From contig JAAYDW010000068.1 in NCBI GenBank assembly GCA_012729055.1, positions 62,001 through 126,000 of the forward strand: 64,000 bases of DNA, read 5' to 3'. This DNA comes from Deltaproteobacteria bacterium (lineage in GTDB: Bacteria; Desulfobacterota; Syntrophia; Syntrophales; Smithellaceae). This document shows positions 28,623 to 37,588 of this stretch, one piece after another (the stretch's first letter is position 1; each line of letters begins with the position of its first letter). The translations under genes and the position numbers were made by a program. A model generated the notes under the pieces. It worked only from the letters and a program-made list of their open reading frames with translations. It was not told the DNA's origin and searched no databases.

Positions 28623-29864
28623 TTACTCCCCGGCGGCACAGGACAGCCGCCCGATTTCTTTTTGTTGAGACCTGGCCAGTAAAATCACCGAATCGATATC
28701 GCCTTGGGACTGCCCTTCGGCGATGCCGGCGAGGATGACCAGATCCACGGATCCGCCGGACGCCGACGGACAGGCTTTTTCCCCGATGAGGGGAATCATG
28801 TGCGCGTTGAAGTCGCGGACGAAATCGCTTACGATGCCTTCGGTTTCGGCAAGCGTCGAATAGGGAACCATGGTGAGAATTTCGTTCGTGCTGCGGCGGG
28901 TGGAAAAGCCGCCGATGGCGCTGAAGTGCTTGTCGATGTAAAGCCCCATCGTCGACAGAACTTCCTGCGCCGTATCGTACCCGACGCGGGACATGATCGC
29001 GTGCAGCTCCTGGAGACCGAAAACCACCAGGCAGTAAGGATCTTTCTGCGACCGCCGCTTCATCTGAACGTGGTTGAGAATCTTGAACTGGCGCTGCGAG
29101 TACAGGCCGGTCAGCTCTTTCTGCAGCGCCTCGAGCGAGCCGATGACCTCGTCCATGAAGGGATGATCGAAGCTTTCCAGTTCTTCCGGCGTGCCCTGAA
29201 AGACGATCTGCTTGTTGTAAAGCGCGAGGATGCGGTTGGAGATGAAATACACGTCCGGAATCTCATGGCTCACCAGGATGGCGGTGAAGTTGAATTTACG
29301 CTGATACTGGGCGATCATGCTCAGGATGGCGTTCTTGCGGACCGGATCCTGCCCGGTGGTCGGCTCGTCGAACAGAACGATCTGCGGGTCCGTAATCAGC
29401 GCGCGGGCCAGCGCCGCTCGCTTCTGCATGCCGCCGGAAAGCTCCGACGGGTACTTGTCGACGGCTTCCGTAAGCTCCGTTTGCTTGACCCGGGCCATGA
29501 CCCGGCGGTGGATTTCCGTTTTCTTCAGATTGGTGGTTTCCCTGAGCGGGAGCGCGATGTTGTCGTAGACCGTCTGCGAATCGAACAGCGCGTTTTGCTG
29601 AAACATATAGCTGATCCGCGCCAGGGAAGCGTCCAGGACGGATTTTTTCGTTCCCGAAATCGGCCGGCCGCGAAACAGGATCACGCCTTCGTCGGGCTGG
29701 ATGAGCCCGATGATGTGCTTGAGGATCACGCTTTTGCCCGCGCCGGACAGGCCGATGATCGTTGTGACCTGGCCTTCGTAAATCTGCAGATTTACCCGGT
29801 CCAGGACCGTCTTATCCCCGAAGCGCTTGGTGACATTTTGAAATTCGATGAGCGGCGCGTCCAT
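28623..29864 (-). CDS. mlaF: MlaF ATPase with C-terminal degenerate GGDEF-like domain
   Basis: 413 residues, about 150 longer than usual MlaF. Residues 1-245 are a standard ABC ATPase: Walker A GLSGAGKS (38-45), signature LSGGMQKRAALARAL (142-156), Walker B IVLFDEPTTGQDP (162-174), and a SHEI switch. Residues ~255-405 have the order of a GGDEF domain (LVVFGLQELHAIMSRVGYDTAQEVLS), but the GGDEF motif position reads FSTRRSTNEIL, so catalysis is not expected. It may bind a nucleotide or regulate lipid transport. It overlaps neither neighbour: 10 bases to mlaE and 4 to mlaD. Confidence 0.92.
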   Translation of the reverse strand: MDAPLIEFQNVTKRFGDKTVLDRVNLQIYEGQVTTIIGLSGAGKSVILKHIIGLIQPDEGVILFRGRPISGTKKSVLDASLARISYMFQQNALFDSQTVYDNIALPLRETTNLKKTEIHRRVMARVKQTELTEAVDKYPSELSGGMQKRAALARALITDPQIVLFDEPTTGQDPVRKNAILSMIAQYQRKFNFTAILVSHEIPDVYFISNRILALYNKQIVFQGTPEELESFDHPFMDEVIGSLEALQKELTGLYSQRQFKILNHVQMKRRSQKDPYCLVVFGLQELHAIMSRVGYDTAQEVLSTMGLYIDKHFSAIGGFSTRRSTNEILTMVPYSTLAETEGIVSDFVRDFNAHMIPLIGEKACPSASGGSVDLVILAGIAEGQSQGDIDSVILLARSQQKEIGRLSCAAGE

Positions 29865-29874
29865 TTTTTTCTCT

Positions 29875-30720
29875 CTACATCAACAGGGAGGTGACCACGT
29901 AGTCCGACACCAGGATCAGCACGCAGGAGATCACCACCGCGGATGTGGTGGCGAGCCCTACCGCCTGGGCGCCGTGGCTGTCGCGGCGCATATGCGCGAA
30001 GTAGCCCTGGTAACAGCAGACGGTGGCGACGAGCACCGCAAAGACGATCGACTTGATAAATCCGTTGGTGACGTCGGCCAGAACCACGTAAACCTGGGTG
30101 CTGTGCCAGTATACGCCGGCGTTCAACCCCAGGAGCATGACTGCGGAAAGGTAGCCGCCGAAAATGCCCACCAGATCGGCGATAGCAGTGAGCAGCGGGA
30201 AACTGATGATCGCGGCGGTGATTTTGGGGCTGACGATATAGCGGATGGGATTAATGTGCATCGTCTGCAAAGCGTCGATCTGCTCGCTGATGCGCTGGAT
30301 GCCGATTTCGGCGGCGATGGCCGAGCCGGCCCGCGCCGTAATCATGATGGCCGTGAGCACCGGGCCGAGTTCCATGATGAGCGACAAAGCCACCAGGGAC
30401 CCCACCGCCCCTTCCGCTCCGAACTGCGTCAGCGCGTGATAGGCCTGCAGACCCAAAACCATGCCCGTGAACAGGCTGACCAGCATGATGATGGTGATGG
30501 ACCGGGCGCCGATAAAGTAAATCTGCTGGATGGTTTTGGAAAACTGCTTGCGCCGGAACGTCTGCCACAGGGCCTGTCCCAGGAAAATCGTCGCCGCTCC
30601 CAGGTTGTTGACCCAGCCGATCACCGCCCGGCCGATCATGGTAAAGGGATCCAGCCATGGCCAGCCTTCCCGTGTTCCATTGTTATTGTAATTATTTCTT
30701 ATGGTTATCTCCAGCGCCAT
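29875..30720 (-). CDS. mlaE: MlaE permease subunit
   Basis: 281 residues with five to six membrane segments and the MlaE signature (GFIKSIVFAVLVATVCCYQG, and the conserved SAIAAEIGIQRISEQIDAL segment). It forms the inner-membrane core of the Mla phospholipid transporter. ATG at 30720 (MALEITIR) is chosen, preceded by AAGGAATCC. The first in-frame ATG (30777) lies inside the predicted promoter. It heads the operon mlaE-F-D-C-A-barrel-ddl. Confidence 0.93.
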   Translation of the reverse strand: MALEITIRNNYNNNGTREGWPWLDPFTMIGRAVIGWVNNLGAATIFLGQALWQTFRRKQFSKTIQQIYFIGARSITIIMLVSLFTGMVLGLQAYHALTQFGAEGAVGSLVALSLIMELGPVLTAIMITARAGSAIAAEIGIQRISEQIDALQTMHINPIRYIVSPKITAAIISFPLLTAIADLVGIFGGYLSAVMLLGLNAGVYWHSTQVYVVLADVTNGFIKSIVFAVLVATVCCYQGYFAHMRRDSHGAQAVGLATTSAVVISCVLILVSDYVVTSLLM

Positions 30721-30767
30721 TTCCGGATTCCTTGGTTTTGACGGTTCGTTTACTATTCTGAGAGTCG

Positions 30768-30796
30768 ATAGTAACATCGGCTCTTTCTTTTGACAA
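30768..30796 (-). promoter_or_regulatory. Sigma-70-type promoter of the mla operon
   Basis: On the minus strand TTGTCA (30796-30791) and TACTAT (30773-30768) are separated by 17 bases, about 48 bases upstream of the mlaE ATG. It is back to back with the promoter of the HExxH protein gene. Confidence 0.7.
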
Positions 30797-30880
30797 GAAA
30801 TTCCTTGTTCCCGAAGAAGACGAAAGAATAATAATATCTTGCAGAATTTGACCTTTGCTCGGCCGCAATCCGAGCCGGTA

Positions 30881-30909
30881 TTGACACGCGCCGGGAGAAT
30901 AGCTATATT
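30881..30909 (+). promoter_or_regulatory. Sigma-70-type promoter of the HExxH/FmdB pair
   Basis: A perfect TTGACA (30881-30886) and TATATT (30904-30909) are separated by 17 bases, 31 bases upstream of the ATG at 30941. Confidence 0.8.
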
Positions 30910-30940
30910 TCGGCCAGCAATAACGGGTGAAGGTGTTTTT

Positions 30941-31477
30941 ATGATTCGTTATTTTAACGCAGCGCAGATCCCGGTGGCGGCCAGGGCGTTTAACGACGCG
31001 GAAAAACTGGTACTTCGTCACTTTCGTTTGAGCGAGGACGATCTGCGCAAAAACAAATACGACGTAAAAACGCTTGCATTTCTTGATGAGCATGAAGTAA
31101 GAGACGGAGCGTTTGCACATCTGTGTAAATATTCCTATGAAAAGCCTTCCGAAAGAGCGCCGGAAGGAAGGGAAGGATTTGATTTTTACCGGGTATGTCT
31201 GCAGGACAATATTATTCTGGACGCGGTGGACCGGGCCAATTCCTTCATCAAGTTGAGTCCTTTGATGCTTTATATCGCGGTTCACGAGCTGATTCACGTT
31301 CTGCGCTTCGGCGACGGAACCGCCGATTTTGAAGCGCCTGCGGAAGAAAAGGACCGGGAGGAAAAGATCGTACACAACCTGACGCGCAGCGCCCTCGAGC
31401 CGGTCCGCTACAAAGAGATGGATATGGTTCTGGACTGCTTCAGCAGCCAGTTCTCGATCAGCGATTTATATAATTAA
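30941..31477 (+). CDS. Hypothetical HExxH-containing protein (possible zinc metallopeptidase)
   Basis: 178 residues with no signal sequence. LYIAVHELIHVLRFGDGT (about residues 106-123) carries HELIH, a zincin-like zinc site, followed by acidic residues that could supply a third ligand. The protein is not a recognised peptidase family and may only bind metal. ATG at 30941 follows GAAGG and the promoter. A longer in-frame start (30839) lies upstream of the promoter -35. It precedes an FmdB-type zinc ribbon gene by 17 bases, so the two are probably one transcript. Confidence 0.75.
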   Translation: MIRYFNAAQIPVAARAFNDAEKLVLRHFRLSEDDLRKNKYDVKTLAFLDEHEVRDGAFAHLCKYSYEKPSERAPEGREGFDFYRVCLQDNIILDAVDRANSFIKLSPLMLYIAVHELIHVLRFGDGTADFEAPAEEKDREEKIVHNLTRSALEPVRYKEMDMVLDCFSSQFSISDLYN

Positions 31478-31494
31478 TGTAAGGAGGTTGACTT

Positions 31495-31773
31495 ATGCCT
31501 ATTTACGAATACCGGTGCAAGAAGTGCGGCAAACAATTTGAGGCGTTTCAGGGGATCACAGAGCCGGATCTGAAAACCTGTAAATTCTGTAAGGGGAAGG
31601 TTCAAAAAATGATGTCGCTTTCCTCCTTCAGCCTGAAGGGGAGCGGCTGGTACGCAACCGACTATGCGGGCAAGAAACCGCAGCCGGCCAAGCACAAAGA
31701 GGAATCCTCTCCGGCCGCAAGCGCTTCATCCGCTTCCGAGGCTCCTGCGACGTCCGGCGGCAAGGAAGACTAG
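31495..31773 (+). CDS. FmdB-type zinc ribbon protein
   Basis: 92 residues beginning [16 protein letters not shown] with paired CxxC (CKKC, CKFC), the hallmark of the FmdB putative regulatory zinc ribbon family. The mid-protein [12 protein letters not shown] motif is typical. The Ser/Ala-rich C-terminal tail is low-complexity. The ATG follows a strong TAAGGAGG. The family is small and DNA binding has been suggested but not shown. It is co-transcribed with the HExxH protein. Confidence 0.9.
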   Translation: MPIYEYRCKKCGKQFEAFQGITEPDLKTCKFCKGKVQKMMSLSSFSLKGSGWYATDYAGKKPQPAKHKEESSPAASASSASEAPATSGGKED

Positions 31774-31786
31774 CCGCGTATTCATC

Positions 31787-31824
31787 AATAAAAAAGGCGG
31801 CCCGTGTAAGCCGCCTTTTTTATT
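31787..31824. terminator. Bidirectional Rho-independent terminator
   Basis: A 15-bp perfect stem (AATAAAAAAGGCGGC with GCCGCCTTTTTTATT) closes an eight-base loop. It ends the FmdB transcript, and its A/T flanks serve the convergent galT-like gene too. Confidence 0.9.
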
Positions 31825-31859
31825 GCCGCTTTCATCCGAAACAAGCATCCTTTCTCCGT

Positions 31860-32906
31860 TCAACGCTTCAGGTCTGAAAAGTACGCCTGCAATTCCCGGC
31901 AGAGCTGTTCCGGGACGACCGGGCAGATGATTTCGTCGTGCAGCTTTTCAAAGTAATTCAAGTCGCTCGTACCCAGCGGGTTGAGTTCGAAACGCGGAAT
32001 AATTTTCCCCTGCACCCAGAAATTTTTCTCCGGCGTCATCGTGGCGTACAGAGACAAATTGAAGCTCATGAAATTGTTGACGTAGAGGTGCGCAAACACG
32101 CGGGCCAGGCCCGAAAGCAGCTCTTCAAAGTTGGCTTCGGTCAAATCAAAAAACGATGTTTTTTCCCGGAAATAAAAATCGACTTCTCCGGCCATGCCCT
32201 TGGGTGAAAAGGCGGCCAGCCAGGAGATGGCGCCGGTGGCGGCGATGAAGCGTTCTTTGGCGTTCTGCTCCAGGATCAGGAGGTTTCGCCAGAGATGGCC
32301 GCCGCCGGAGGCTTCGGCATAATTTTGCGCGCTGGACAGCAGGCGGCGGACGAAGTTGGTCGGATGTCGGCTCACGATGGTCTGCAGGTGGGGGTGGATC
32401 AGACCTCCGCCCGAGGGCGGCATGTAGTTCCAGTTGATCGAGCAGTACGAATAGCCCTTTTGCAGCTCTGCGATGCGGTATAAGTAGTCGCGGCAGACGG
32501 CGAATCCGTCGTGCATGGCGTCCGCCGTCAGTTGGTCGAGGCCGAGAAAGTGACAAGACGAGAAGATCGCCACGGAGTTGGCGGCATCGTAGGGAAACGC
32601 GTTGGGAAAAAGCCAGGCGTCGCCGCGCCGGAATTTCCCCTCGGCGATAATATCCGGCGTAAATTTGGGAGTGAGCCTCTCGAAGAGTTCCGGGCAGAAG
32701 GGGCAGATCGCGGGAGGCGACTTTTCCAGATAGGGGGCGGGGTCCGGCTTCTGGGCGGGCCGCACGCGGTAGGGCAGAATGCGGCTTGCCACGCCGGTGG
32801 TTTCGTCGTAGCGTTCCTCGATCACCAGTTCCTTTTCTTCAAATCCGGCAAAGGGATTCAGGTAGCGGCCGACGGTGACTTCTTTGTGCAATCCGATGTC
32901 TTTCAT
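31860..32906 (-). CDS. Galactose-1-phosphate uridylyltransferase-like HIT-fold protein
   Basis: 348 residues with a CPFC zinc site (about residue 70) and a GGGLIHPHLQ motif (HxHxQ) of the GalT/HIT superfamily, where the middle His is nucleotidylated. It lacks neighbours of a Leloir pathway, so the nucleotidyl acceptor is open: galactose phosphate, another sugar phosphate, or ADP-dependent phosphorolysis as in other branch members. ATG at 32906 overlaps the upstream DHH gene stop as ATGA. The region to the terminator on its 3' side is short. Confidence 0.8.
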   Translation of the reverse strand: MKDIGLHKEVTVGRYLNPFAGFEEKELVIEERYDETTGVASRILPYRVRPAQKPDPAPYLEKSPPAICPFCPELFERLTPKFTPDIIAEGKFRRGDAWLFPNAFPYDAANSVAIFSSCHFLGLDQLTADAMHDGFAVCRDYLYRIAELQKGYSYCSINWNYMPPSGGGLIHPHLQTIVSRHPTNFVRRLLSSAQNYAEASGGGHLWRNLLILEQNAKERFIAATGAISWLAAFSPKGMAGEVDFYFREKTSFFDLTEANFEELLSGLARVFAHLYVNNFMSFNLSLYATMTPEKNFWVQGKIIPRFELNPLGTSDLNYFEKLHDEIICPVVPEQLCRELQAYFSDLKR

Positions 32907-33973
32907 GAGGGATCCTCGCGAGGTGAAGGTATTTGCGCGGTTTGCCTTGCCGCATGGCCCCTTTTCAGACACTGGTCCAGAAAACGATCGATGCTGGCAT
33001 GGGACAAATCGCCTTTCAATTCCGTTTTTAAAACGTCCAGGAGAATTTCAATGCGGGCGGCGCTGCGGTGACCGCCTCCCTGGCCCACGAGGCCGCAGGC
33101 GCTTTGCGCCAGCGCGCCGCAGTCCTGCCGGTAGCCGTCTCCCCGGAAGATGATGATCAGTTTGTCGTTGACGATGCCCGCAACCACGACGTAAGAGGTG
33201 CCGATGACGTGCAGGTAAAAGTCCGCGACCTGGACGCAGACATCCGGGCTTTCCACCTGGCCCAAAAACCCGACGCGGCGGCCGCGGAAATGCCTCATGG
33301 TGTGAAAGGCCTGATCGAAGTATTTCAGGTAGCTCATCGGCGTCTGATTGAGCTCGATGCGCCGGATGAGCGGAATGTTGGCGCGCCGGCTGTGAAAGGT
33401 GTAGGCGCGGATGTCGTCGGCGATGGTGTCGCGGTCGAAATTGTCCGTGTCCGTCTTGATGCCGTAAAGCAGCGCCGTGTGCAAGTTGCGCGGAATGCGG
33501 ACGCGCGCGGCCAGAAGGTATTCCGTGAAAACCGTCGAGAGCGCGCCGTAGGCGGGGCGGATGTCGGCCAACGGCGCTTCCCACTCGCCCTGGCGGGGGT
33601 GATGATCGAAGACGAACGTGGGTCTTAGCGAAAAGAGGGATTCGCTGAAAAAGGACGGCTGCGCGTCCACCAGCGCGATATGCCGGTGGGCGGCCGGGTC
33701 CACCTGGCCCAGCTGGCGGATCGTGAGGCGCATTGCGTGCGCGAGCTCCCGATTCTGCTGGCGCCGGATGGGCTCCGTCGCGGCCAGCGTGCAGCGGGTG
33801 ATATTTTTTCTGCGCGCGAGGATTTCGCTAAGCGCCATGGCCGAGGCGATCGCGTCCGGATCGGGGCTGCCATACATCAGAATCAAGAGCGAATCGTCGG
33901 GAGAGATGATTTCAAGGAGTCTTCTTAAATGCTGCTGCGTCTCGTTTTTAACGACAATGGATTGCAAATGCAT
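32903..33973 (-). CDS. DHH-family phosphoesterase
   Basis: 356 residues. The DHH motif (FVFDHHPRQ) and a preceding SPDPDAIASA metal site give the DHH phosphoesterase core. A C-terminal DHHA1-like domain with GLVGQGGGHRSAARIEI completes it. Relatives degrade short oligonucleotides (NrnA), pAp or cyclic dinucleotides. It is between selD and a galT-like gene on the same strand, overlapping the latter by four bases. The ribosome site ACGAGG lies very close to the ATG. Confidence 0.9.
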   Translation of the reverse strand: MHLQSIVVKNETQQHLRRLLEIISPDDSLLILMYGSPDPDAIASAMALSEILARRKNITRCTLAATEPIRRQQNRELAHAMRLTIRQLGQVDPAAHRHIALVDAQPSFFSESLFSLRPTFVFDHHPRQGEWEAPLADIRPAYGALSTVFTEYLLAARVRIPRNLHTALLYGIKTDTDNFDRDTIADDIRAYTFHSRRANIPLIRRIELNQTPMSYLKYFDQAFHTMRHFRGRRVGFLGQVESPDVCVQVADFYLHVIGTSYVVVAGIVNDKLIIIFRGDGYRQDCGALAQSACGLVGQGGGHRSAARIEILLDVLKTELKGDLSHASIDRFLDQCLKRGHAARQTAQIPSPREDPS

Positions 33974-33999
33974 ACCTCGTGGCTTGCAAAACGCTTGCC

Positions 34000-35061
34000 T
34001 TATGCCAGAAGAATTTTGCCGGGGCGGGTGTCCGTCACATCGCCCACAATCGCCGCGTCGCCGATCCCCGCGTCGCGCATGGCTTTTACGAGCGGTTCCG
34101 CCTTGTCCGCCGGAAGACTGAAAAGCAGGCCGCCCGCCGTCTGCGGATCGAAGCAGACGTCAAAGATCCAGTCCGGACAGGAGGGCGCCTTTTCCACCTG
34201 GCCCAGGCGGTAGTTCCGGTTGCGGTACAACCCGCCGGGCAGATAACCGGTTTCCACCAGTTCCCGAATACCCTCCAGAATGGGGATTCGGGCCGCCGCG
34301 ATGCGCAGGCCGACGTCGCTGCCTTCAACGGTTTCGCAGGCATGCCCCAGGAAACCGAAGCCCGTGATATCCGTGCAGGAATGGATGTCTCCCGCGGAAA
34401 TCATCAGTTCGGCGGCTTGTTTGTTGAGCGTCGTCATGCAGGCTGTCGCTTGTTCGACGAGCGCCGGCGCGGCCACTCCCGCCTTGAGCGCCGTCGCGGC
34501 GATGCCCGTGCCGAGCGGTTTGGTCAGGATGAGCTTGTCGCCGGGGCGCGCGCCGCGGTTGAAAAGCACGCGGTCCGGATGAATCGTGCCGGTCACCGAG
34601 AGCCCGTACTTGATTTCGGTGTCTTCCACGCTGTGGCCGCCGACCAGCAGCACGCCCGCTTCGCGCATTTTGTCCAGTCCACCGCGCAAAACGTCGCGCA
34701 GCACCGCTTTGTCCATCGTCTTTATGGGAAAACAGACGATGTTCATCGCGGTCAACGGCCGGCCGCCCATCGCGTAAATGTCGTTCAGGGCATTGACCGC
34801 GGCAATCCGGCCGAAGGTGAAGGGATCGTCCACCGTCGGCGTGAAGAAGTCTACCGTCTGCACCAGCGCCAGGTCGTCGGAAAGTTTGTACACGCCCGCG
34901 TCTTCCGCATGTTCATATCCGGTCACCAGATTCGGATCGGAGATGAGCGGCAAATCGCGCAGAATGTCGGACAGGTCCCCCGGACCGATCTTGCAGGCTC
35001 AACCTGCGCTTTGAACGGTTTCTGTCAAACGAATGGGTTTTTTCTCTTCCATCTTGTCCAT
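34000..35061 (-). CDS. selD: Selenide, water dikinase SelD (selenocysteine-containing)
   Basis: 353 residues when the UGA at 35001-34999 is read as selenocysteine (position 21: SAGUACKIGPGDL). E. coli SelD has cysteine here in the same GCxCK setting. The rest of the protein matches SelD: DFFTPTVDDPFTFGRIAAVNALNDIYAMGG, DITGFGFLGHA, and DPQTAGGLLFSLP. It makes selenophosphate for Sec-tRNA and selenouridine. The first ATG is 35061, and another is 35052. If the UGA were a real stop, the remaining frame starting at MPLISDPN would lack the catalytic loop. A SECIS-like hairpin follows the UGA. It is 26 bases upstream of the DHH gene. Confidence 0.93.
34974..35001 (-). other. UGA Sec codon with SECIS-like hairpin in selD
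   Basis: Minus-strand TGA (35001-34999) is followed after 12 bases by GGTCC-GGG-GGACC (34986-34974). Bacterial SECIS elements are short hairpins just after the UGA with G residues in the loop, which this matches in position and form. Stem extension beyond five pairs is imperfect. Confidence 0.75.
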
Positions 35062-35276
35062 ACCTGAAAAAAAATTAAAGATTGAGCCGCTTCCTTCGGA
35101 AACGTTTCTGGTTTTTAGCATAGATGATCGTATTTTCCAACTTCATTTCATTCCGGCCGGCGCCGGCTTTCATCCGACGGGCGCCGGGCCGCACAACCGT
35201 CGGTCGGCTTCAATTTTTGTTGATTTATTGCGCTCAATCAGATTATAGAACAGTACCTTTAAAAAGGATGAAAAGC

Positions 35277-36662
35277 ATGGCTATTCGCTATTACAGTACC
35301 AATCGCTTCGTGTACTCCATTCCGGGCATCGAGCCCTTCACGGCGACCGTTTCCTTCCGGGAAGCGCTCCTGGCCGGTCAGGCGCCGGATGAGGGGCTTT
35401 TTGTTCCCGATCCGATCCCGCAGTTGTCCATGTCCGATATCATCGGGCTGCGGGACCGGCCCTACTGGCAGGCCGCGCTGCTGGTGGCCCGGACCTTTTT
35501 GTCCGACGAATTTTCCGACGACGTTCTTGCCGACATCGCGCAGGATGCGTACAATTATCCCGTGCCGCTCGAGGCGGTTTATCCGCGCGCATTCATTTTG
35601 CGCCTGGACCAGGGGCCGACGGCGTCCTTCAAGGATTTCGCCGCGCGGATGATGGCGCGGCTGATGAGCCATTGCCGCCCCGAAGGAGAAAGGCTCAACA
35701 TTCTGGTGGCGACGTCCGGCGATACGGGCAGCGCGGTGGGCGAGGCCTACAAGGGCGTCCGCGGCATCGATGTGACCATTCTGTACCCGGCGGACGAGGT
35801 GAGCCTGATGCAGAAAAAGCAGCTCGACACCATCGGTGGCAACGTGCGGGCGCTGTGCGTGAACGGAAAATTCGACGATTGCCAGAATCTGGTGAAAGAG
35901 GCGTTTGCCGACCGGGAGCTGGCGCGGTTCAACCTGTCGTCGGCCAATTCCATCAATTTCGGCCGCATTCTGCCGCAGATTGTTTATTACGTTTACGCTT
36001 ACGCGCAGCTCGCCGGGGCGGGGGAAGAAGTTCTGTTTTCTGTTCCATCCGGCAATTTCGGCGACGCCCTGGGCTGCGAATACGCCCGCCGGATGGGTCT
36101 GCCGGTGGCCAAGCTCATCATGCCCACCAACGAAAATGATGAATTTCCGCTGTATCTGGAAACCGGCCGCTACACCAAGGTATCGCCGTCGCGGGCCTGC
36201 ATTTCCAATGCGATGAACGTCGGCCATCCCAGCAATCTGGCGCGTTTTTTTGAACTCTACGGCGGAACGGTCGACCGCGCGGGCGTGGTCCACCGCTATC
36301 CCGATCTCGCAGAAATGCGCCGCCGCATTTTCTCGGTGAGCGTCACCGACGAGCAGACCCGCCGGACCATCAAAAGCGTTTACGACCGCTACCGGGTGAT
36401 CCTCGAGCAGCACGGCGCGGTGGGCTGGGCGGGGCTCGAGGCCTATCAGAAAAAAAGCGGCGATACGAAACTGGCCATCTGCCTGGAAACCGCGCATCCC
36501 GCCAAATTTCCCGAAGAAATCAAGAGCCTCCTGGGCATCGATCCCGAGCTTCCGGAAAGCATGAAAGACCTGGCCTGCCGCGAGGGCGGCGCCGTTAATA
36601 TGTCCAGAGAGTTTCTGGTATTTAAGAGATACCTGCAGGACACGCTCAGGATTCGGGAGTAA
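35277..36662 (+). CDS. thrC: Threonine synthase
   Basis: 461 residues of a PLP-dependent lyase that turns O-phosphohomoserine into threonine. The N-terminal TVSFREALLAGQAPDEGLFVP segment, the PLP-lysine region GPTASFKDFAARM, and the SGDTGSAVGEAY loop that grips phosphate are clear. It is the longer E. coli/yeast-like type. ATG at 35277 is preferred (AAAAAGG eight to nine bases upstream) over ATG at 35268. It diverges from selD, with a 215-base gap in which I saw no other gene. Confidence 0.94.
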   Translation: MAIRYYSTNRFVYSIPGIEPFTATVSFREALLAGQAPDEGLFVPDPIPQLSMSDIIGLRDRPYWQAALLVARTFLSDEFSDDVLADIAQDAYNYPVPLEAVYPRAFILRLDQGPTASFKDFAARMMARLMSHCRPEGERLNILVATSGDTGSAVGEAYKGVRGIDVTILYPADEVSLMQKKQLDTIGGNVRALCVNGKFDDCQNLVKEAFADRELARFNLSSANSINFGRILPQIVYYVYAYAQLAGAGEEVLFSVPSGNFGDALGCEYARRMGLPVAKLIMPTNENDEFPLYLETGRYTKVSPSRACISNAMNVGHPSNLARFFELYGGTVDRAGVVHRYPDLAEMRRRIFSVSVTDEQTRRTIKSVYDRYRVILEQHGAVGWAGLEAYQKKSGDTKLAICLETAHPAKFPEEIKSLLGIDPELPESMKDLACREGGAVNMSREFLVFKRYLQDTLRIRE

Positions 36663-36811
36663 CGCGTCGTTTCGCGTGTCCTGATGTTTTCCGTCCGGTG
36701 AGGACGGCGGCAAAAAAGCATCGCGCCGTGTTTCATCATCCGGGCCGCAACGTTTGGCGGCAAGAGAAACGCGGGGATGCCCCGGACGATTTGGACCATC
36801 GGGAGGCGCAC

Positions 36812-37588
36812 ATGACACGCGAAGAAATTTATCTTTCCGAAACGGCGCAGGTGTGGCAGGCGGCGCTGGCGCAGGATCTGTTTCCGGGCGACCTGGTCAT
36901 TGAAATCGCCCGCTTTTTTTTGGGAACTCCCTATCAGGCCGGAACGCTCGAGGCGCCGGGTCCGGAGAAACTCACGGTTACCCTGACGCAGTTCGACTGC
37001 ATGACGTTTGTCGAAACCGTGCTGGCCCTGGCCCGCTGCGCCGCGGCCGGAAAGCTTTCCGTTGCGCAATTCCGGAAAAACCTCACGCTCATCCGTTACC
37101 GTGGGGGGAAAATCGCCGGCTACGCCTCGCGGTTGCATTATTTTTCCGACTGGATCCGGGACAACGAAAAAAAGAGTGTGCTGCGGAATGTCACGGCCGG
37201 TCTGGGCGGCCGTCCCCGGCGCAAAAAAATCAACTTCATGACGACGCACCGGACTTTGTATGCCGGCTTGAAAACCGAAAGCCAGTTTACCCGCCTGGAA
37301 AAAATCGAAAAGAGCCTTTCCCGCCGGTTCTGGCGCGTGGTGGAGGCCAAAAATCTGGCGCGTCTGCAGGGCGGTCTTCGCCCGGGAGACGTCTTCGCTC
37401 TCACAACGGAGCAGGAGGGGCTCGACGTCGCGCATATCGGTTTCGTCGTGAAGGAGGGGAGAAGCCTGCGTCTCCTGCACGCGTCGCGCCGGGAAGGCGC
37501 GGTGGTCGTATCCGGAAAAACGCTTGCGGCTTTTGTGAAAGGCAATCGGAAGTTCAGCGGCGTCATGGTCGCGCGTTTTTGCCGCTGA
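36812..37588 (+). CDS. DUF1460 amidase-like protein
   Basis: 258 residues of the NlpC/P60-related DUF1460 family, thought to be N-acetylmuramoyl-L-alanine amidase-like. The catalytic Cys lies in TQFDCMTFVETVLALAR and the probable His in LDVAHIGFVV. LLHASRREGAVV near the C-terminus is also family-typical. No signal peptide is seen, which is odd for a cell-wall enzyme. Export or intracellular recycling are both open. ATG at 36812 follows GGGAGG. Confidence 0.8.
   Translation: MTREEIYLSETAQVWQAALAQDLFPGDLVIEIARFFLGTPYQAGTLEAPGPEKLTVTLTQFDCMTFVETVLALARCAAAGKLSVAQFRKNLTLIRYRGGKIAGYASRLHYFSDWIRDNEKKSVLRNVTAGLGGRPRRKKINFMTTHRTLYAGLKTESQFTRLEKIEKSLSRRFWRVVEAKNLARLQGGLRPGDVFALTTEQEGLDVAHIGFVVKEGRSLRLLHASRREGAVVVSGKTLAAFVKGNRKFSGVMVARFCR

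Noticed and set aside
34000-34953. Shorter selD starting at the ATG after the UGA
   Set aside because: It would lack the catalytic loop, and the UGA lies exactly at the Sec/Cys position. A start at 35061 is the better reading.
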